NCBI RefSeq assembly: GCF_036884295.1
Contig: NZ_CP145608.1
Coordinates: 1,240,001-1,304,000 of the forward strand
Source: Brochothrix thermosphacta DSM 20171 = FSL F6-1036
Lineage (GTDB): Bacteria > Bacillota > Bacilli > Lactobacillales > Listeriaceae
Direction of reading: 5' to 3'
Length of the DNA: 64,000 bases
Both the position numbers and the translations under genes were made by a program. Positions within the stretch are counted from its first letter, which is position 1. Each line of letters starts with the position of its first letter. The notes beneath the pieces were generated by a model. That model made no database searches. It was not told the DNA's origin and worked only from the letters and a program-made list of their open reading frames with translations. Below are positions 38,274 through 46,820 of this stretch, one piece after another.

Positions 38274-39444
38274 TAGAATTCCCATTCGGATAAAGTTTAC
38301 TGCTATGACGATGATAATTTTGACAGTCTGTTGTCTAGGGTTAACTGTATTCACCAACATGTCTGCCAAAAGAATGTCGATCAACATTGCTGAGTCGACT
38401 ATTCCAGCAGCTTCAATTAATCAGCATGACAATCAAGCGGTTGAGATTCCAGGAATAACTATGACTCCTAGTGTAGATGCTGTTGATAATCAAGTTCGTG
38501 CTGAACAAGAGCGGTTGTTAAAACAGTATTATATTAGTAGCGTTGGTTACATGTTAGTGATTATTATTCTTGGAGGAGTAGCTGCTTATTATTTTTCTGG
38601 CAAAGGTTTAACAAGCTTAAAGGAATTAAATAAAAAAATGAAGAATAGTTCTGTTGCCACCTTATCAGAAGAATTGCCAGTACCTCCTTCAAATGATGAG
38701 ATTGCAGAATTGACTGAATCTTTCAATAAAATGAAACATCAGTTAAATGATTCATTTATTTTTCAACAACAGTTCTCTGCGAATGTCGCTCATGAATTAC
38801 GAACACCATTAACCGTTTTAAATACAAAGTTAGAAGTTTTTAAACGGAAAAATCCTGAGATGGATGAAACGTCGGAAGTTTTAGTAACCGATTTAACCAA
38901 ACAAGTCGCCCGTCTAATTGATATGGGTGAAAAATTATTGCAGTTAACAAATGATTATACATCAGAAGAATATAGTTCAATTATTGCTAGTGATTTATTT
39001 GAAAGTATAGCATCAGATTTAAAAGATAGGCTTATGGATAAAGAAATTCAGCTAACACTACCAACTGAAAGCCATGTGATTGAAGGTGATTTAGATTTGT
39101 TATACCAAGCCTTCTATAACTTACTTGAAAATAGTATTAAGTATAATAAGCAACAGGGAATTATTAGTATAGTGACAACTGAAAGTGCAGATGAGACAGT
39201 TGTAAATATAAAAGACACTGGCTGTGGCATTCCTAAATCACAGCGTGAAGACGTCTTTAAAACTTTATACCGAGTTGATGAAGCACGCAATCGTGATGCT
39301 AGTGTTGGTGGCTCGGGGCTAGGATTAGCCATTGTTAAGAAAATTATTGATAAGCACCAAGGACAGATTAAACTATTAGATAACATAGATGGTACGCAAG
39401 GGATTACCGTAACAGTTGTTTTACCAAAGAAAAAAGAAGCCTAG
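38266..39444 (+). CDS. Sensor histidine kinase with extracellular loop and HAMP
   Basis: A 392-aa kinase. TM1 is about 10-30, an extracellular loop of about 60 residues follows, TM2 is about 92-111, then a HAMP-like linker, the dimerisation domain with H176 (NVAHELRTPL), the N box (YNLLENSIKYN), and G boxes (DTGCGI, GGSGLGLAIVKKI). I start at ATG 38266 with AGGTG upstream; a GTG 9 bases earlier is possible. Unlike BceS-type kinases it has a real extracellular domain. Confidence 0.91.
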   Translation: MFDRIPIRIKFTAMTMIILTVCCLGLTVFTNMSAKRMSINIAESTIPAASINQHDNQAVEIPGITMTPSVDAVDNQVRAEQERLLKQYYISSVGYMLVIIILGGVAAYYFSGKGLTSLKELNKKMKNSSVATLSEELPVPPSNDEIAELTESFNKMKHQLNDSFIFQQQFSANVAHELRTPLTVLNTKLEVFKRKNPEMDETSEVLVTDLTKQVARLIDMGEKLLQLTNDYTSEEYSSIIASDLFESIASDLKDRLMDKEIQLTLPTESHVIEGDLDLLYQAFYNLLENSIKYNKQQGIISIVTTESADETVVNIKDTGCGIPKSQREDVFKTLYRVDEARNRDASVGGSGLGLAIVKKIIDKHQGQIKLLDNIDGTQGITVTVVLPKKKEA

Positions 39445-39459
39445 TGTGCTTCTTTTTTT
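39432..39459 (+). terminator. Terminator after the two-component pair
   Basis: AAGAAGC (39434-39440) and GCTTCTT (39448-39454) with T-run, overlapping the kinase stop codon. The ABC genes therefore probably have their own promoter in the 76-bp gap. Confidence 0.65.
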
Positions 39460-39520
39460 CTTTACACAGATTTAACATCCTCTTTGATATAGTTTGAATA
39501 AATACTAGAGGAGGTTTATC

Positions 39521-41464
39521 ATGATTGAATTAAAACAAGTGTCAAAACGTATTGAAGATAAAGTTATTTTGGATAACATTACCACAAACCTAGGTGAGGG
39601 ATTAAGTTTCATTACCGGTCCATCGGGTAGTGGAAAATCAAGTTTGTTAAGAGTTATTGCTGGCATTGATCACGACTACCAAGGTGAATTAGTAGTCAAT
39701 AATCAAGTATTAAGCCAACTAAACAGCCAAGAAGAGAGTTATTTATTAAACCAAACAATTGGCTTTGTTTGGCAAGATTATAAGTTGTTAAACGAATTGA
39801 CTGTTAAAGAAAACATGCTTTTACCAACGTATATCAATAAAGGTAAACAACCAAACGCGGAGCGCATCATGGCTGAATTAGGCTTAACACGTTTAGCCAA
39901 CCATCAAGTTAAAGATTTATCGGGTGGACAACGACAACGTGTTGCCATTGCTCGTGAATTGATGAAAAATCCTGACTATATTTTAGCCGATGAACCAACA
40001 AGTGCTTTAGATAAAAAAACGGCCGTACAAGTGATGACCATTCTTAGAGAATTAACTAAAAGTCATAATGTCATTATCGTCACTCATGATACGGCGCATA
40101 TCCTCCCGACAGATCATGTGATTGAACTTGATAAAGGAGCCGTGCAACAAGTTATTAATGAGCAAGAAGAAAGCAATAAAAGATCAAGTCAGCTCAAAAG
40201 GAATAAATTATTAAACCTTAAAGGTGTTAAAAATATTTTAAAAACAAGCATTGGCCGTCATAAAGGGCGCTTTTTAACTGCTGTTATGACGTTATTAGTA
40301 GGGACAGGCTTATTATTAGGTGCAACAGGTGAGAATTTAAAAGCTAATAATGATAAAGCATTTGATGATGTTTTAAAAACGTACGGTGATCAAATTCTAG
40401 ATATTAACTTAGTAGGAAGTTTTACAGGTGCGGATGGAACAGGTGGCGATGAGGCGTCTGGTCCGTCGGCTGATGTGAAACAAGATATTGGATCGTTATA
40501 TAAAAAGTATCAAAGTGATGAACGTATTCAATTTGCAACGTATAGTCAAGCATTTGATGAAATTGATATCACTGTAGATAGAAAAAATTATACTGTTCCA
40601 AGTTCTGGTAATGCGCCAGTTATTAATACTATTTTAGCCGGTGACATGCCAAAAGGTTCTGGCAATGAAGTGGTTGTTCCTGAAAGCTTTGTTAAAAAGA
40701 TGGGTATTTCAAATGAAGATGCTTTAGGGAAAGAAATAAATTTTAATTCTAAAATTGTTGTGTGGGATGGTGAAACATCAAACTTTAAACCGACAAATAC
40801 GAAAGCTAAAATTGTTGGTGTTGTGGATACAACAATGAAAATGGGAACCGGAGCAGATTTGTTTGAATATGAGATCGAAGATTCGTTCTTCTTTAGTGAA
40901 CCAGCGTTAAGTAAACTGTTAGAAGTATCAGATAAAAAATTAAATGATTCAAACTTTATCATTCGAACAACATCGCCGAAAACGTTAATTGAAGTCAGAG
41001 ATGAGTTAAACAGCCAAGGAATTGTTCCTCTTGGTAACTTTGAAGTTGTAGAAGATGTCGTTAATTTAGGCGATCAATCAACAGAACAAACTTTTATGGT
41101 CAATCGTTTAATGATGGTTTTAGTAGCTGTAATGGTTGCTGCGGTTTACTTGATTAGTAGTATGTTAAGACGTAAGGAATACGCAACATTCAAACTGAAT
41201 GGTTTTGATTCAACAAACTTAACACTGTTAAATATCATTGAGATTGTTGGAGAAGTTTTAGTAGCATTTGTCTTGTTAATCATTTTATCTCCGGTTTTAA
41301 ATATAATGTCTAAAGCAATGTTTGGTAATCAAATGATTGCGTTAGATTCAATTGTAAAAGGTTTGATGACAGTCGTTGTACTTGGATTGATAGGGCTTGT
41401 TATTTCTGAAGTGATTATCAGAAAAACAACAATTATGAATGCATTCAAGGTAGGTAAGGAATAA
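39521..41464 (+). CDS. ABC transporter, ATPase fused to FtsX-type permease (1)
   Basis: A 647-aa fusion in MacB-like order. The N-terminal ATPase (about 1-220) has Walker A GPSGSGKSS, Q-loop WQDYKL, signature LSGGQRQRV, Walker B ILADEPTS and the switch His in VTHD. Then a permease: TM near 250-270, a large extracellular domain (about 270-520) and three TMs in the last 120 residues. It overlaps the next gene by one base (TAATG). Two such fusions in tandem suggest a heterodimer. Likely role: sensing, exporting or resisting antimicrobial peptides; substrate unknown. Confidence 0.88.
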   Translation: MIELKQVSKRIEDKVILDNITTNLGEGLSFITGPSGSGKSSLLRVIAGIDHDYQGELVVNNQVLSQLNSQEESYLLNQTIGFVWQDYKLLNELTVKENMLLPTYINKGKQPNAERIMAELGLTRLANHQVKDLSGGQRQRVAIARELMKNPDYILADEPTSALDKKTAVQVMTILRELTKSHNVIIVTHDTAHILPTDHVIELDKGAVQQVINEQEESNKRSSQLKRNKLLNLKGVKNILKTSIGRHKGRFLTAVMTLLVGTGLLLGATGENLKANNDKAFDDVLKTYGDQILDINLVGSFTGADGTGGDEASGPSADVKQDIGSLYKKYQSDERIQFATYSQAFDEIDITVDRKNYTVPSSGNAPVINTILAGDMPKGSGNEVVVPESFVKKMGISNEDALGKEINFNSKIVVWDGETSNFKPTNTKAKIVGVVDTTMKMGTGADLFEYEIEDSFFFSEPALSKLLEVSDKKLNDSNFIIRTTSPKTLIEVRDELNSQGIVPLGNFEVVEDVVNLGDQSTEQTFMVNRLMMVLVAVMVAAVYLISSMLRRKEYATFKLNGFDSTNLTLLNIIEIVGEVLVAFVLLIILSPVLNIMSKAMFGNQMIALDSIVKGLMTVVVLGLIGLVISEVIIRKTTIMNAFKVGKE

Positions 41465-43260
41465 TGTATAGACTGAATAACGTTACGAAAAAGTATCGCA
41501 ATCAAGTGATTTTAGATGAGGTGTCATTTGATTTTCCAGAAAGAGGACTAGTTTGTTTAATGGGAGAATCAGGGACAGGGAAGAGTACCTTGCTTAATCT
41601 ATTAGCGGGATTAGATAATGACTATCAAGGGAAGATTAATTTTGAACAACAAGATTTATCGCGCTTGTCGGCAAATGAATTAACGCATTATAGAAAAGAT
41701 TATATCGGTCTAGTTTTCCAAGATTATCAGTTGCTTGAAGGGTATACAGCTCTTGAAAATGTTTTGATGGTAGGTCAACTTCATAAGATGAGAAGAGTTG
41801 AAAAAAGAGCGACGGGACTTTTAGAAGAAGTAGGTTTAGCAGAACAAGTGAATCAAAAAATCGAACAGTTATCTGGTGGTCAAAAACAACGAGTCGCAAT
41901 CGCGAGAGCATTGTTGAATGATCCTAAAGTGATTTTGGCCGATGAACCAACAGGGGCACTTGATCGAAAAACGGCTAATGACATAATGGGATTGATTCAA
42001 AGAGTTGCAAAGGAGCGTCTTGTTATTCTAATTACTCATGATCCGAAGATTTGTGAGTTTGCTGATGGGGTCATTTCAATTGAGGATAAAAAAATTGTGG
42101 TGAACAAATTTAATTCAAATGAGTTGCTGGTAGATGAAGCGACATTTAAGTTAACACCTTATTCTAAAATTAAGACATCTAAACTAGCCTTGAAAAATGT
42201 TAAAGTCAACATCATGCCATACTTATTATTGGCACTGATGTTTGCCGTAGCAGCAACTTCAGTTCTTTTTAGCTTCTCTGCTAACAATATAATGGGTCAG
42301 TCGATCCAACAATTTCAAGAGAAGAATAGTGCTTTAAGCAACGGCTATATAAAGGTGACTGAAAAAAATGGAAAAGATGTGTTGGCACAATTAAAGACTG
42401 ATTCGCGGATTAGTAATTGTTATCAACAAATCATCTTAAAAGATATTGCCTTGAGTTTTAAAGATAAGGAAATTCAATTGCCAGAAGTTTTTCCAACACC
42501 TAAAGCAAAAGAATCGATTTCGTATGGTGTCATGCCACGAATTAGTAAAAATGAAATAGCAATCAGCGGAACCTTAGCGAAGCAACTTAATTCAAAAATC
42601 GATGAATTGATTGGGGAAACGATTAAAGTATTAGTGAATCAAAAGGAACTGTCATTAAAAATTAGCGGTATTTATAATGCTGGTTATGACGACTTATTTA
42701 TTAGTTCAGATATAGAACAGCAGCTAATGGGGCAGGTAACAGACTCCGATGCTTATTCTATCAGTTTTGATGTTAGAGATTTTAAAGAGATTCCCTTAGT
42801 GTATGACAGATTAGTTAAAGATGAGCTAAAGCCTGAGATGGCTGTGGATGAAGTTAAAAGTATGTTGACATCATTTGATAAGATTAAAACAATCTTTATG
42901 ATCATCACAGTCTTAGTTCTAGCGGTTTGCTTATTTATCTTATTAGTTATGTTAAATAAACTTCAAGGGACACGAGAGAAACTAGTAGCCTTGCTAGTGG
43001 CCCTAGGATTTAATCGGAAAATAATTAGTCGTTTCCTAGCAAAAGAGAATGCTCTGTTAGCGCTATTATCTACAGTTATGACGGTTATCTTAGTCGTAGC
43101 AGTCAAAAGTGTGGCTAAAATAGGTGGGCTATCTATCATGATTACTAGTAATCAATTGATTGTATTGTTGGTAGCAAGCTTTGTAATAGTGTGGCTATTA
43201 AGTGGACTGTTGAAGCAAAAATTATTAAGAGTTTCTGTAATAGAAACATTAAAGAAATAA
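41464..43260 (+). CDS. ABC transporter, ATPase fused to FtsX-type permease (2)
   Basis: A 598-aa partner of the preceding fusion, with the same layout: ATPase motifs GESGTGKST, FQDYQLL, LSGGQKQRV, ILADEPTG and LITHD, then TM1 near 235-255, an extracellular domain, and three C-terminal TMs. Both ATP sites have full motifs, so both are predicted catalytic. It is translationally coupled to the first fusion. A tiny broken frame and a 68-aa membrane protein follow, perhaps part of the same unit. Confidence 0.88.
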   Translation: MYRLNNVTKKYRNQVILDEVSFDFPERGLVCLMGESGTGKSTLLNLLAGLDNDYQGKINFEQQDLSRLSANELTHYRKDYIGLVFQDYQLLEGYTALENVLMVGQLHKMRRVEKRATGLLEEVGLAEQVNQKIEQLSGGQKQRVAIARALLNDPKVILADEPTGALDRKTANDIMGLIQRVAKERLVILITHDPKICEFADGVISIEDKKIVVNKFNSNELLVDEATFKLTPYSKIKTSKLALKNVKVNIMPYLLLALMFAVAATSVLFSFSANNIMGQSIQQFQEKNSALSNGYIKVTEKNGKDVLAQLKTDSRISNCYQQIILKDIALSFKDKEIQLPEVFPTPKAKESISYGVMPRISKNEIAISGTLAKQLNSKIDELIGETIKVLVNQKELSLKISGIYNAGYDDLFISSDIEQQLMGQVTDSDAYSISFDVRDFKEIPLVYDRLVKDELKPEMAVDEVKSMLTSFDKIKTIFMIITVLVLAVCLFILLVMLNKLQGTREKLVALLVALGFNRKIISRFLAKENALLALLSTVMTVILVVAVKSVAKIGGLSIMITSNQLIVLLVASFVIVWLLSGLLKQKLLRVSVIETLKK

Positions 43261-43280
43261 AAGTAAAAGAGGTATGGAAA

Positions 43281-43334
43281 ATGAAGAAAATAGTAATGGT
43301 AGTTGTCAGTTTGATGGCAATCAAAAATAATTAA
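43281..43334 (+). pseudogene. Truncated signal-peptide-like frame
   Basis: A 17-codon frame, MKKIVMVVVSLMAIKNN, 8 bp behind AGAGG. It looks like the start of an exported protein that breaks off, and may be the remains of a gene downstream of the ABC pair. A functional short peptide cannot be ruled out. Confidence 0.35.
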
Positions 43335-43377
43335 TTGTGTGTTATATTATAAAAAAAAATAAAAAAGAGGTGTTCAA

Positions 43378-43584
43378 ATGTTACCAGGTATATTTTTAAG
43401 TGGGTTTGGTGCGTTATTGTCAGTATGGGGTTATGTGAGAATCAAACATGATTTCAAAGATAATAAAGAAATAAATAATTTCTTTTCTTTATTATTAACA
43501 GGACAAGCCTCTGGAATTGGACAGCTACTATCAGGAATCCTAGCGATTGTTGTTGGAATTGTTGTTATGTTCATGAATAAATAA
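43378..43584 (+). CDS. Small membrane protein, 68 aa
   Basis: Not recognised. Two hydrophobic segments (about 4-20 and 43-64) are joined by a charged loop (RIKHDFKDNKEINN), so it is a hairpin membrane protein. It starts at ATG 43378 with AGAGGTG 6 bp upstream. It is 118 bp after the second ABC fusion and in the same direction; it may be an accessory or an immunity-type protein of that transporter, which is a guess. Confidence 0.6.
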   Translation: MLPGIFLSGFGALLSVWGYVRIKHDFKDNKEINNFFSLLLTGQASGIGQLLSGILAIVVGIVVMFMNK

Positions 43585-43807
43585 AAAGCCTCCGCAGTTG
43601 CAGTTTTTTTGATTTCTGAAATAGCTCCTCAAAAACTAAATGCCATGTTAAATGCCATTTGAGTGAAAATGAATGATGCTTATTGATTTCATAAAATAAT
43701 AAAATCATTGTGTTTATTGAGTTTGATACAAATATAATGCTACTGATTGTCCAAATGTTTAATGGAAGTCTTAGTAGGGCAATGAAAATAAGAAAAGATG
43801 AAAACAG

Positions 43808-43829
43808 CCTCTGTGTCAAATAGTGTTGG
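43808..43829 (+). repeat. IS-end-like repeat, left copy
   Basis: A 22-bp sequence (TCTGTGTCAAATAGTGTTG at its core) that matches 46294-46315 at 20 of 22 positions in the same direction. It resembles ends of ISL3-type elements as I remember them, but no transposase lies nearby. Confidence 0.45.
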
Positions 43830-43841
43830 TGAGAAAAATTG

Positions 43842-43905
43842 CTAATATCGTAGCGAAGTCATGAGCGTACGAGAGTAGTATGGGACGGAGCGAAAGCGAG
43901 TATCA
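43842..43905 (+). repeat. Modular dispersed repeat, copy B
   Basis: GCTAATATCGTA, then GCGAAGTCATGAGC, then GTACGAGAGTAGTATGGG and the end module ACGGAGCGAAAGCGAGTATC. It matches copy C units 1-3 and copy A in module order. Confidence 0.75.
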
Positions 43906-43934
43906 ATCAATTCTATCGAATTAAGAAGCTTTTT

Positions 43935-43966
43935 GGATTGTAGATTAAGTTCTACAATCCTTTTTT
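43935..43966 (+). terminator. Hairpin terminator, left copy
   Basis: GGATTGTAGA (43935-43944) and TCTACAATCC (43951-43960), perfect 10-bp stem, six T after it. The same hairpin recurs at 46342-46371. Confidence 0.85.
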
Positions 43967-44285
43967 GTATTCGATTAATTATCGAAACACAAAAGAATTC
44001 GATTATGAAAATCAGTGGAAGTTTCGTCAAAAATTGAGTATCATTTATTCGATGTATCTCGGTTGAACAACTTTATATATAACTACTATTAATCACGTAT
44101 ATTAATCACGTAAGGTTTTATTTTTTGCGTAAAAATAGTCTTAGCAACATATTTTGTCACCAACGTTATACATTATAGAGGCTAAAACAGGTTGGAAATG
44201 TTTAATTAGTATAGATTATGGCTTTTTTCAGAAGTAATAAAAAAACTAGACTCCTAAATTTTATAAAAATAAATTACAATGTTCA

Positions 44286-44316
44286 TTGACCTTTGGGTAA
44301 CCCTAAGGTTTATACT
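44286..44316 (+). promoter_or_regulatory. MerR-type promoter with operator in a 19-bp spacer
   Basis: TTGACC (44286-44291) and TATACT (44311-44316) are separated by 19 bp rather than 17. The spacer region holds the dyad CCTTTGGGTAACCCTAAGG (44290-44308). Long spacer plus central dyad is the hallmark of promoters activated by twisting by MerR-family proteins, so the gene is probably autoregulated. Confidence 0.8.
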
Positions 44317-44333
44317 ATTTATGAGGTGAGAAA

Positions 44334-45056
44334 ATGACTGTGAATTTAATAACTATTTCAGAGTTAGCAAATATATTCGAAATAAATCAACATACGATCA
44401 GACACTATGAAGAGAAGGGGCTTTTAGCACCTGCAGAAGTTAGTGAAAATGGCTATAGAAAATACGGTTTAACCGAAGCTTATAAACTATCATTTGTTTT
44501 ATTTTTAAGAGAATTAGGATTGAGTCTATCCGAAATTAATGAATTACTGGAAAGTGGTTCTAAAATTGATTATACGAAGGTTTTAATGGAGAGAAAATTA
44601 AAAATACAAGAAGAGAAACATCGACTAGACATGCTAAGTCAGATGGTGGATGAACAAATTCATCTGACTACGAAGATAAAAGAAAAAACATATGATGTTA
44701 AGTCACCTATAAGATTAAAGTGTCTAGTAAGAAAACAAATTACAGAAAATCTAACCATTTTAGACTTGCTTGAGTCGGGTTTGAAAAAAGAAATTTTTCT
44801 AGGAAGGGTATATTATATCATCTACGAAAATTTTTATGATGTTTGTATTGAGAATAAAGATGGTAAGGATTTTGAAATAGATTCTGGCAGATACGGCATG
44901 ACCGTTATTGAGGTGAATAATGAAGTGGAATTGAATTATGAATTAGAAAAGATATTGTTGCTTCAAGAATTGCCGTTAATAGCTATTGAGGATAATGAAC
45001 GCTTTTTATCATCAGGAGAACGCCTAACTATAAAGGTTTTAGGTGCTCAAAGATGA
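44334..45056 (+). CDS. MerR-family transcriptional regulator with effector-binding domain
   Basis: A 240-aa regulator: winged helix at about 5-75 (ISELANIFEINQHTIRHYEEKGLLAP, here noted as helix-turn-helix residues 8-33), a dimerisation coiled coil (about 80-115), and a C-terminal domain of about 120 aa that may bind a small ligand. Its fit with the multidrug-responsive class (BmrR/TipA-like) is loose. It starts at ATG 44334 (GAGGTGA upstream). The a/b hydrolase gene 110 bp downstream is a likely target. Confidence 0.85.
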   Translation: MTVNLITISELANIFEINQHTIRHYEEKGLLAPAEVSENGYRKYGLTEAYKLSFVLFLRELGLSLSEINELLESGSKIDYTKVLMERKLKIQEEKHRLDMLSQMVDEQIHLTTKIKEKTYDVKSPIRLKCLVRKQITENLTILDLLESGLKKEIFLGRVYYIIYENFYDVCIENKDGKDFEIDSGRYGMTVIEVNNEVELNYELEKILLLQELPLIAIEDNERFLSSGERLTIKVLGAQR

Positions 45057-45166
45057 AAGAGATTTAAAAAAATTAGATGTTGACGGAATTAGAATTAATT
45101 TTCTTGTATCAAGCTTTCCCATGTTTTAAAATAATGATTGCTACTAAATTATAAGGTGTGTTGGAT

Positions 45167-46156
45167 ATGAAAAAATATTTATTTTTGACTGGAATAGTGA
45201 TATTTGGTCTAATTGCAATTATTGTTTATACTAATGATTTTGCCATGACTATTAATGAGGACACCGTTAAATTTAAAGATAGAAGAATTGCGATTGAATA
45301 TTCTGAACCTAAAAGTAGCCCCAAAAAACCAGGCTTAATTTTGTTTATCCATGGAGATGGCCCAGTGAATAAGAATAGCGATGAAGGGTATTATCCAGCC
45401 TGGGAAACTCTTGCCGAAGAAAATATTATATCCGTAAGTTGGGATAAACCTGGTGTTGGAAATTCAACTGGTAATTGGTTAGAACAAGATATGGAAGATC
45501 GCAAAGACGAGGCAGAAAGAGTATTGAAATGGGCACTTGATACCTTTGATGTTGATCCAAATCGAGTCGGTGTATGGGGAGCTAGTCAAGGGGGATGGGT
45601 TATCACTAAATTATTAAACAACAATATAGATATTAAATTCGCAATTGGTGTTGCTCCTGCAGTCAATTGGATGAGACAAGGTAAATTTAATACAGTTAGC
45701 GAGATGGAGTATGAAGGCTATTCATCAAAAGAAATTAATAAGAGATTGTCAATAGAATCCAAGGTTAATGACTATTTAAATCAACATGATTATCAAGGAT
45801 ATCTTAATAGTAAATTAGAAAAAGATATTATAGAAAAAGATAGATGGGACTTTATACGTAAAAATATGAGTTTGGATAATACTAAGGAGCTTGCTAAAAT
45901 TAAAAAGCCTTATTATTTAATAGTGGGTGATCATGATATTAATGTTGATACTAAAGAAACAGAAGAAGTTTATCAAAAGCATATAACTAAAGAGTATTTG
46001 ACGGTCTATAATATTAAAAATGCGACACATCGAATGCTAAAACCAAGACATCAAAAAGACAATGTTATGACAGTTGGTGAATCGATTTTTAATCCTAGAG
46101 AAATTTTTGCACCAGGATATTTGAAAGCATTAAAAGATATTGGCAAAGGGCTATAA
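45167..46156 (+). CDS. Membrane-anchored or secreted alpha/beta hydrolase
   Basis: A 329-aa serine hydrolase. An N-terminal hydrophobic segment (about 4-21) with no clear cleavage site suggests a signal anchor. The a/b fold has FIHGDGP (oxyanion), nucleophile serine in WGASQGGW, the acid in VGDHDINVD and the histidine in NATHRMLKP. Start at ATG 45167 (AAGG, 10 bp). It follows the MerR gene and lies between two copies of an IS-end-like repeat, so the pair may be a transferred unit. The substrate is unknown; similar proteins include esterases and bile-salt- or antibiotic-acting enzymes. Confidence 0.8.
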   Translation: MKKYLFLTGIVIFGLIAIIVYTNDFAMTINEDTVKFKDRRIAIEYSEPKSSPKKPGLILFIHGDGPVNKNSDEGYYPAWETLAEENIISVSWDKPGVGNSTGNWLEQDMEDRKDEAERVLKWALDTFDVDPNRVGVWGASQGGWVITKLLNNNIDIKFAIGVAPAVNWMRQGKFNTVSEMEYEGYSSKEINKRLSIESKVNDYLNQHDYQGYLNSKLEKDIIEKDRWDFIRKNMSLDNTKELAKIKKPYYLIVGDHDINVDTKETEEVYQKHITKEYLTVYNIKNATHRMLKPRHQKDNVMTVGESIFNPREIFAPGYLKALKDIGKGL

Positions 46157-46293
46157 CTTATCTTTTGAAATAACTCAAACAACAAGTGTTATTGAAGCGG
46201 ACAGGATAAAACCAAACTACTTTAAATAAACAGTGTGTGAGGGTGAAAAAATGATGTGCAATGAAAACTAATATAAGGATTGCAGTTCATTTC

Positions 46294-46315
46294 GGCTCTG
46301 TATCAAATAGTGTTG
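46294..46315 (+). repeat. IS-end-like repeat, right copy
   Basis: CTCTGTATCAAATAGTGTTG, the second copy of 43808-43829, same direction, 2.49 kb away. Confidence 0.45.
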
Positions 46316-46341
46316 TATCACTGTTAAATTAAGATTTTTTT

Positions 46342-46371
46342 GGATTGTAGATTAATTTCTACAATCCTTTT
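46342..46371 (+). terminator. Hairpin terminator, right copy
   Basis: The same perfect stem as 43935-43966 (GGATTGTAGA/TCTACAATCC), loop differing by one base, T-run. It ends the hydrolase transcript. Confidence 0.8.
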
Positions 46372-46453
46372 TTGTTGGTTATATATATGATTAAGGTTAA
46401 AAAGTTCAACAGAAAGCAGATGATTCACTTATAAAAAGAGTAATAATCCCCAC

Positions 46454-46482
46454 TTGTTACATATAAACGGCAAGTTGTTACA
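46454..46482. promoter_or_regulatory. Candidate LytTR-type operator
   Basis: Two exact copies of TTGTTACA (46454-46461 and 46475-46482) lie 21 bp apart centre to centre, two helical turns. LytTR regulators such as ComE, BlpR and AgrA bind such direct repeats. A possible -10, TATTAT, is at 46511. The LytTR regulator at 51301-52005 could bind here and drive the ABC operon. Confidence 0.5.
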
Positions 46483-46820
46483 AGTGAAAAAAAAATCAGG
46501 GTATCCAAGGTATTATAGTTATAGCGATAGGGGAAATCAGATTTTCAATCGAAGAAATTTAAGAAGAATTGATTGAAGAATATTTTCACGACAAAATCTT
46601 TTGTCTGCTATTTTAGTCACAAGAATTTTATGGCAATTTAGGATTGATAAGAATACAGATGTTAACATCTTGCTTCAATTTATAAATGATAACCCTTTTC
46701 TGTTTCATGATATGAATCAAAATAAATTGAGATGTATAAAGGGAGTTAGTCTAATAATAACTCTCTGGTTAGTGCCAATTATAAACAAAATACTATCAGT
46801 ATAATTGGGGGCAGATAGAG
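46483..46820 (+). other. Leader region of the ABC operon with decayed coding sequence
   Basis: About 340 bp. Broken frames read like coding sequence (IAIGEIRFSIEEI, a stop, then EELIEEYFHDK), and a 67-codon TTG frame at 46601 has no ribosome site. I take this as a decayed gene and not as a functional one. Confidence 0.4.

Larger units (their letters stand above)
43585..44333. other. Gene-free interval with repeats
   Basis: About 750 bp without a convincing gene. It contains an IS-end-like repeat, modular repeat copy B, a strong hairpin terminator, two small direct repeats (AAATGCCAT near 43639 and ATTAATCACGTA at 44088 and 44101) and the MerR promoter. Confidence 0.5.

Noticed and set aside
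43571-43819. 82-codon minus-strand frame
   Set aside because: No ribosome site; it lies over repeats and AT-rich DNA.
46601-46804. 67-codon frame as an intact gene
   Set aside because: TTG start without a ribosome site; neighbouring frames suggest decayed sequence.
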